From contig CASEPH010000378.1 in NCBI GenBank assembly GCA_949289625.1, forward strand, positions 1-5,067: a stretch of DNA of 5,067 bases, written 5' to 3'. Of this stretch, positions 5,009 to 5,067 are shown one piece after another. Below the pieces are notes generated by a model. The model was given only the letters and a program-made list of their open reading frames with translations. It ran no database searches and was not told where the DNA came from. Position 1 is the stretch's first letter; every line of letters starts with the position of its first letter. Both the position numbers and the translations under genes were made by a program. The stretch comes from an uncultured Clostridia bacterium. Lineage in GTDB: Bacteria > Bacillota_A > Clostridia > Oscillospirales > Oscillospiraceae.

Positions 5009-5067
5009 TGACATATCCTCCTCAGGTTTGATTTTGCTCTTTCTGGAATCAGGGAGTAGTCGACGGC
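5005..5067 (-). CDS. Possible 3' end of an upstream gene (last 20 codons)
   Basis: On the minus strand one frame is open from the window edge to TGA 5007-5005 and encodes AVDYSLIPERAKSNLRRICQ. Its stop overlaps the proposed GTG start of the membrane-protein gene as GTGA, a common coupling arrangement. Twenty codons are too few to establish coding, and the frame of the membrane protein is also open to the edge, so an N-terminal extension of that gene is the alternative. No function can be given. Confidence 0.33.
   Translation of the reverse strand, partial: AVDYSLIPERAKSNLRRICQ
5017..5022 (-). promoter_or_regulatory. Ribosome binding site of the membrane-protein gene; decides the start
   Basis: Perfect AGGAGG on the minus strand. 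It lies 8 bases before GTG 5008, which is optimal, and only 2 bases before ATG 5014, which is too close for the full hexamer. This is the main reason for choosing the GTG. Confidence 0.75.
5022..5040 (-). repeat. Leader motif copy 2 (upstream of membrane-protein gene)
   Basis: Minus strand AGAGCAAAATC AA ACCTGA, matching 3295-3279 at all 17 shared positions with a two-base insertion. It ends at the ribosome binding site. No -10 box precedes it here, so the match is not simply a shared promoter. Confidence 0.5.

Noticed and set aside
1..5067. CRISPR array, tRNA, rRNA, insertion-sequence ends
   Set aside because: No regularly spaced repeats, cloverleaf arms, or transposase motifs were found on either strand.

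Overview
The window looks like a chromosomal or mobile-element segment from a Gram-positive, low-to-mid-GC anaerobe, most likely a gut Clostridia of the Oscillospiraceae type. This rests on strong AGGAGG-type ribosome binding sites, a class D-like sortase, an SLH-domain protein, and a thioester/SpaA-repeat adhesin. Every supportable gene is on the minus strand, so the gene order reads from position 5067 down to 1. Species assignment is inference; no rRNA or tRNA is present.

Layout in transcription order. (1) 5067-5005: possible 3' end of an upstream gene, overlapping the next start as GTGA. (2) 5008-4043: a signal-peptide protein with one C-terminal membrane helix and a charged cytoplasmic tail, family not recognised. 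(3) 4125-3340: a sortase with intact His/Cys/Arg catalytic residues; its whole signal peptide is encoded inside the 3' end of gene 2 (83-base overlap). (4) 3342-3264: an intergenic stretch with a good extended -10 promoter and an inverted repeat over its -35 box. (5) 3263-2118: a secreted protein with three SLH repeats and an unrecognised C-terminal module. (6) 2117-1969: a perfect 12-bp hairpin terminator, then a second hairpin with a U-tract immediately before the ribosome binding site of the next gene. (7) 1968-1: the first 656 residues of a large surface adhesin (signal peptide, thioester-type head, at least four SpaA/Cna-B-like repeats), running off the left edge.

Together the genes form a cell-surface display locus. 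The sortase would attach LPXTG-like substrates, and the adhesin is the natural candidate although its C-terminus is outside the window. The SLH protein would bind cell-wall polymer non-covalently, and the membrane protein could be an accessory or anchor partner of the sortase, with which it is translationally coupled.

The most unusual points are: lysine in place of the thioester-forming glutamine in the adhesin head; a leader hairpin of the adhesin gene whose three G-U pairs can form only in the sense transcript; dual coding of the sortase signal peptide; and a 17-base motif shared just upstream of two different genes. Apart from gene overlaps, no stretch longer than 300 bases lacks a gene.
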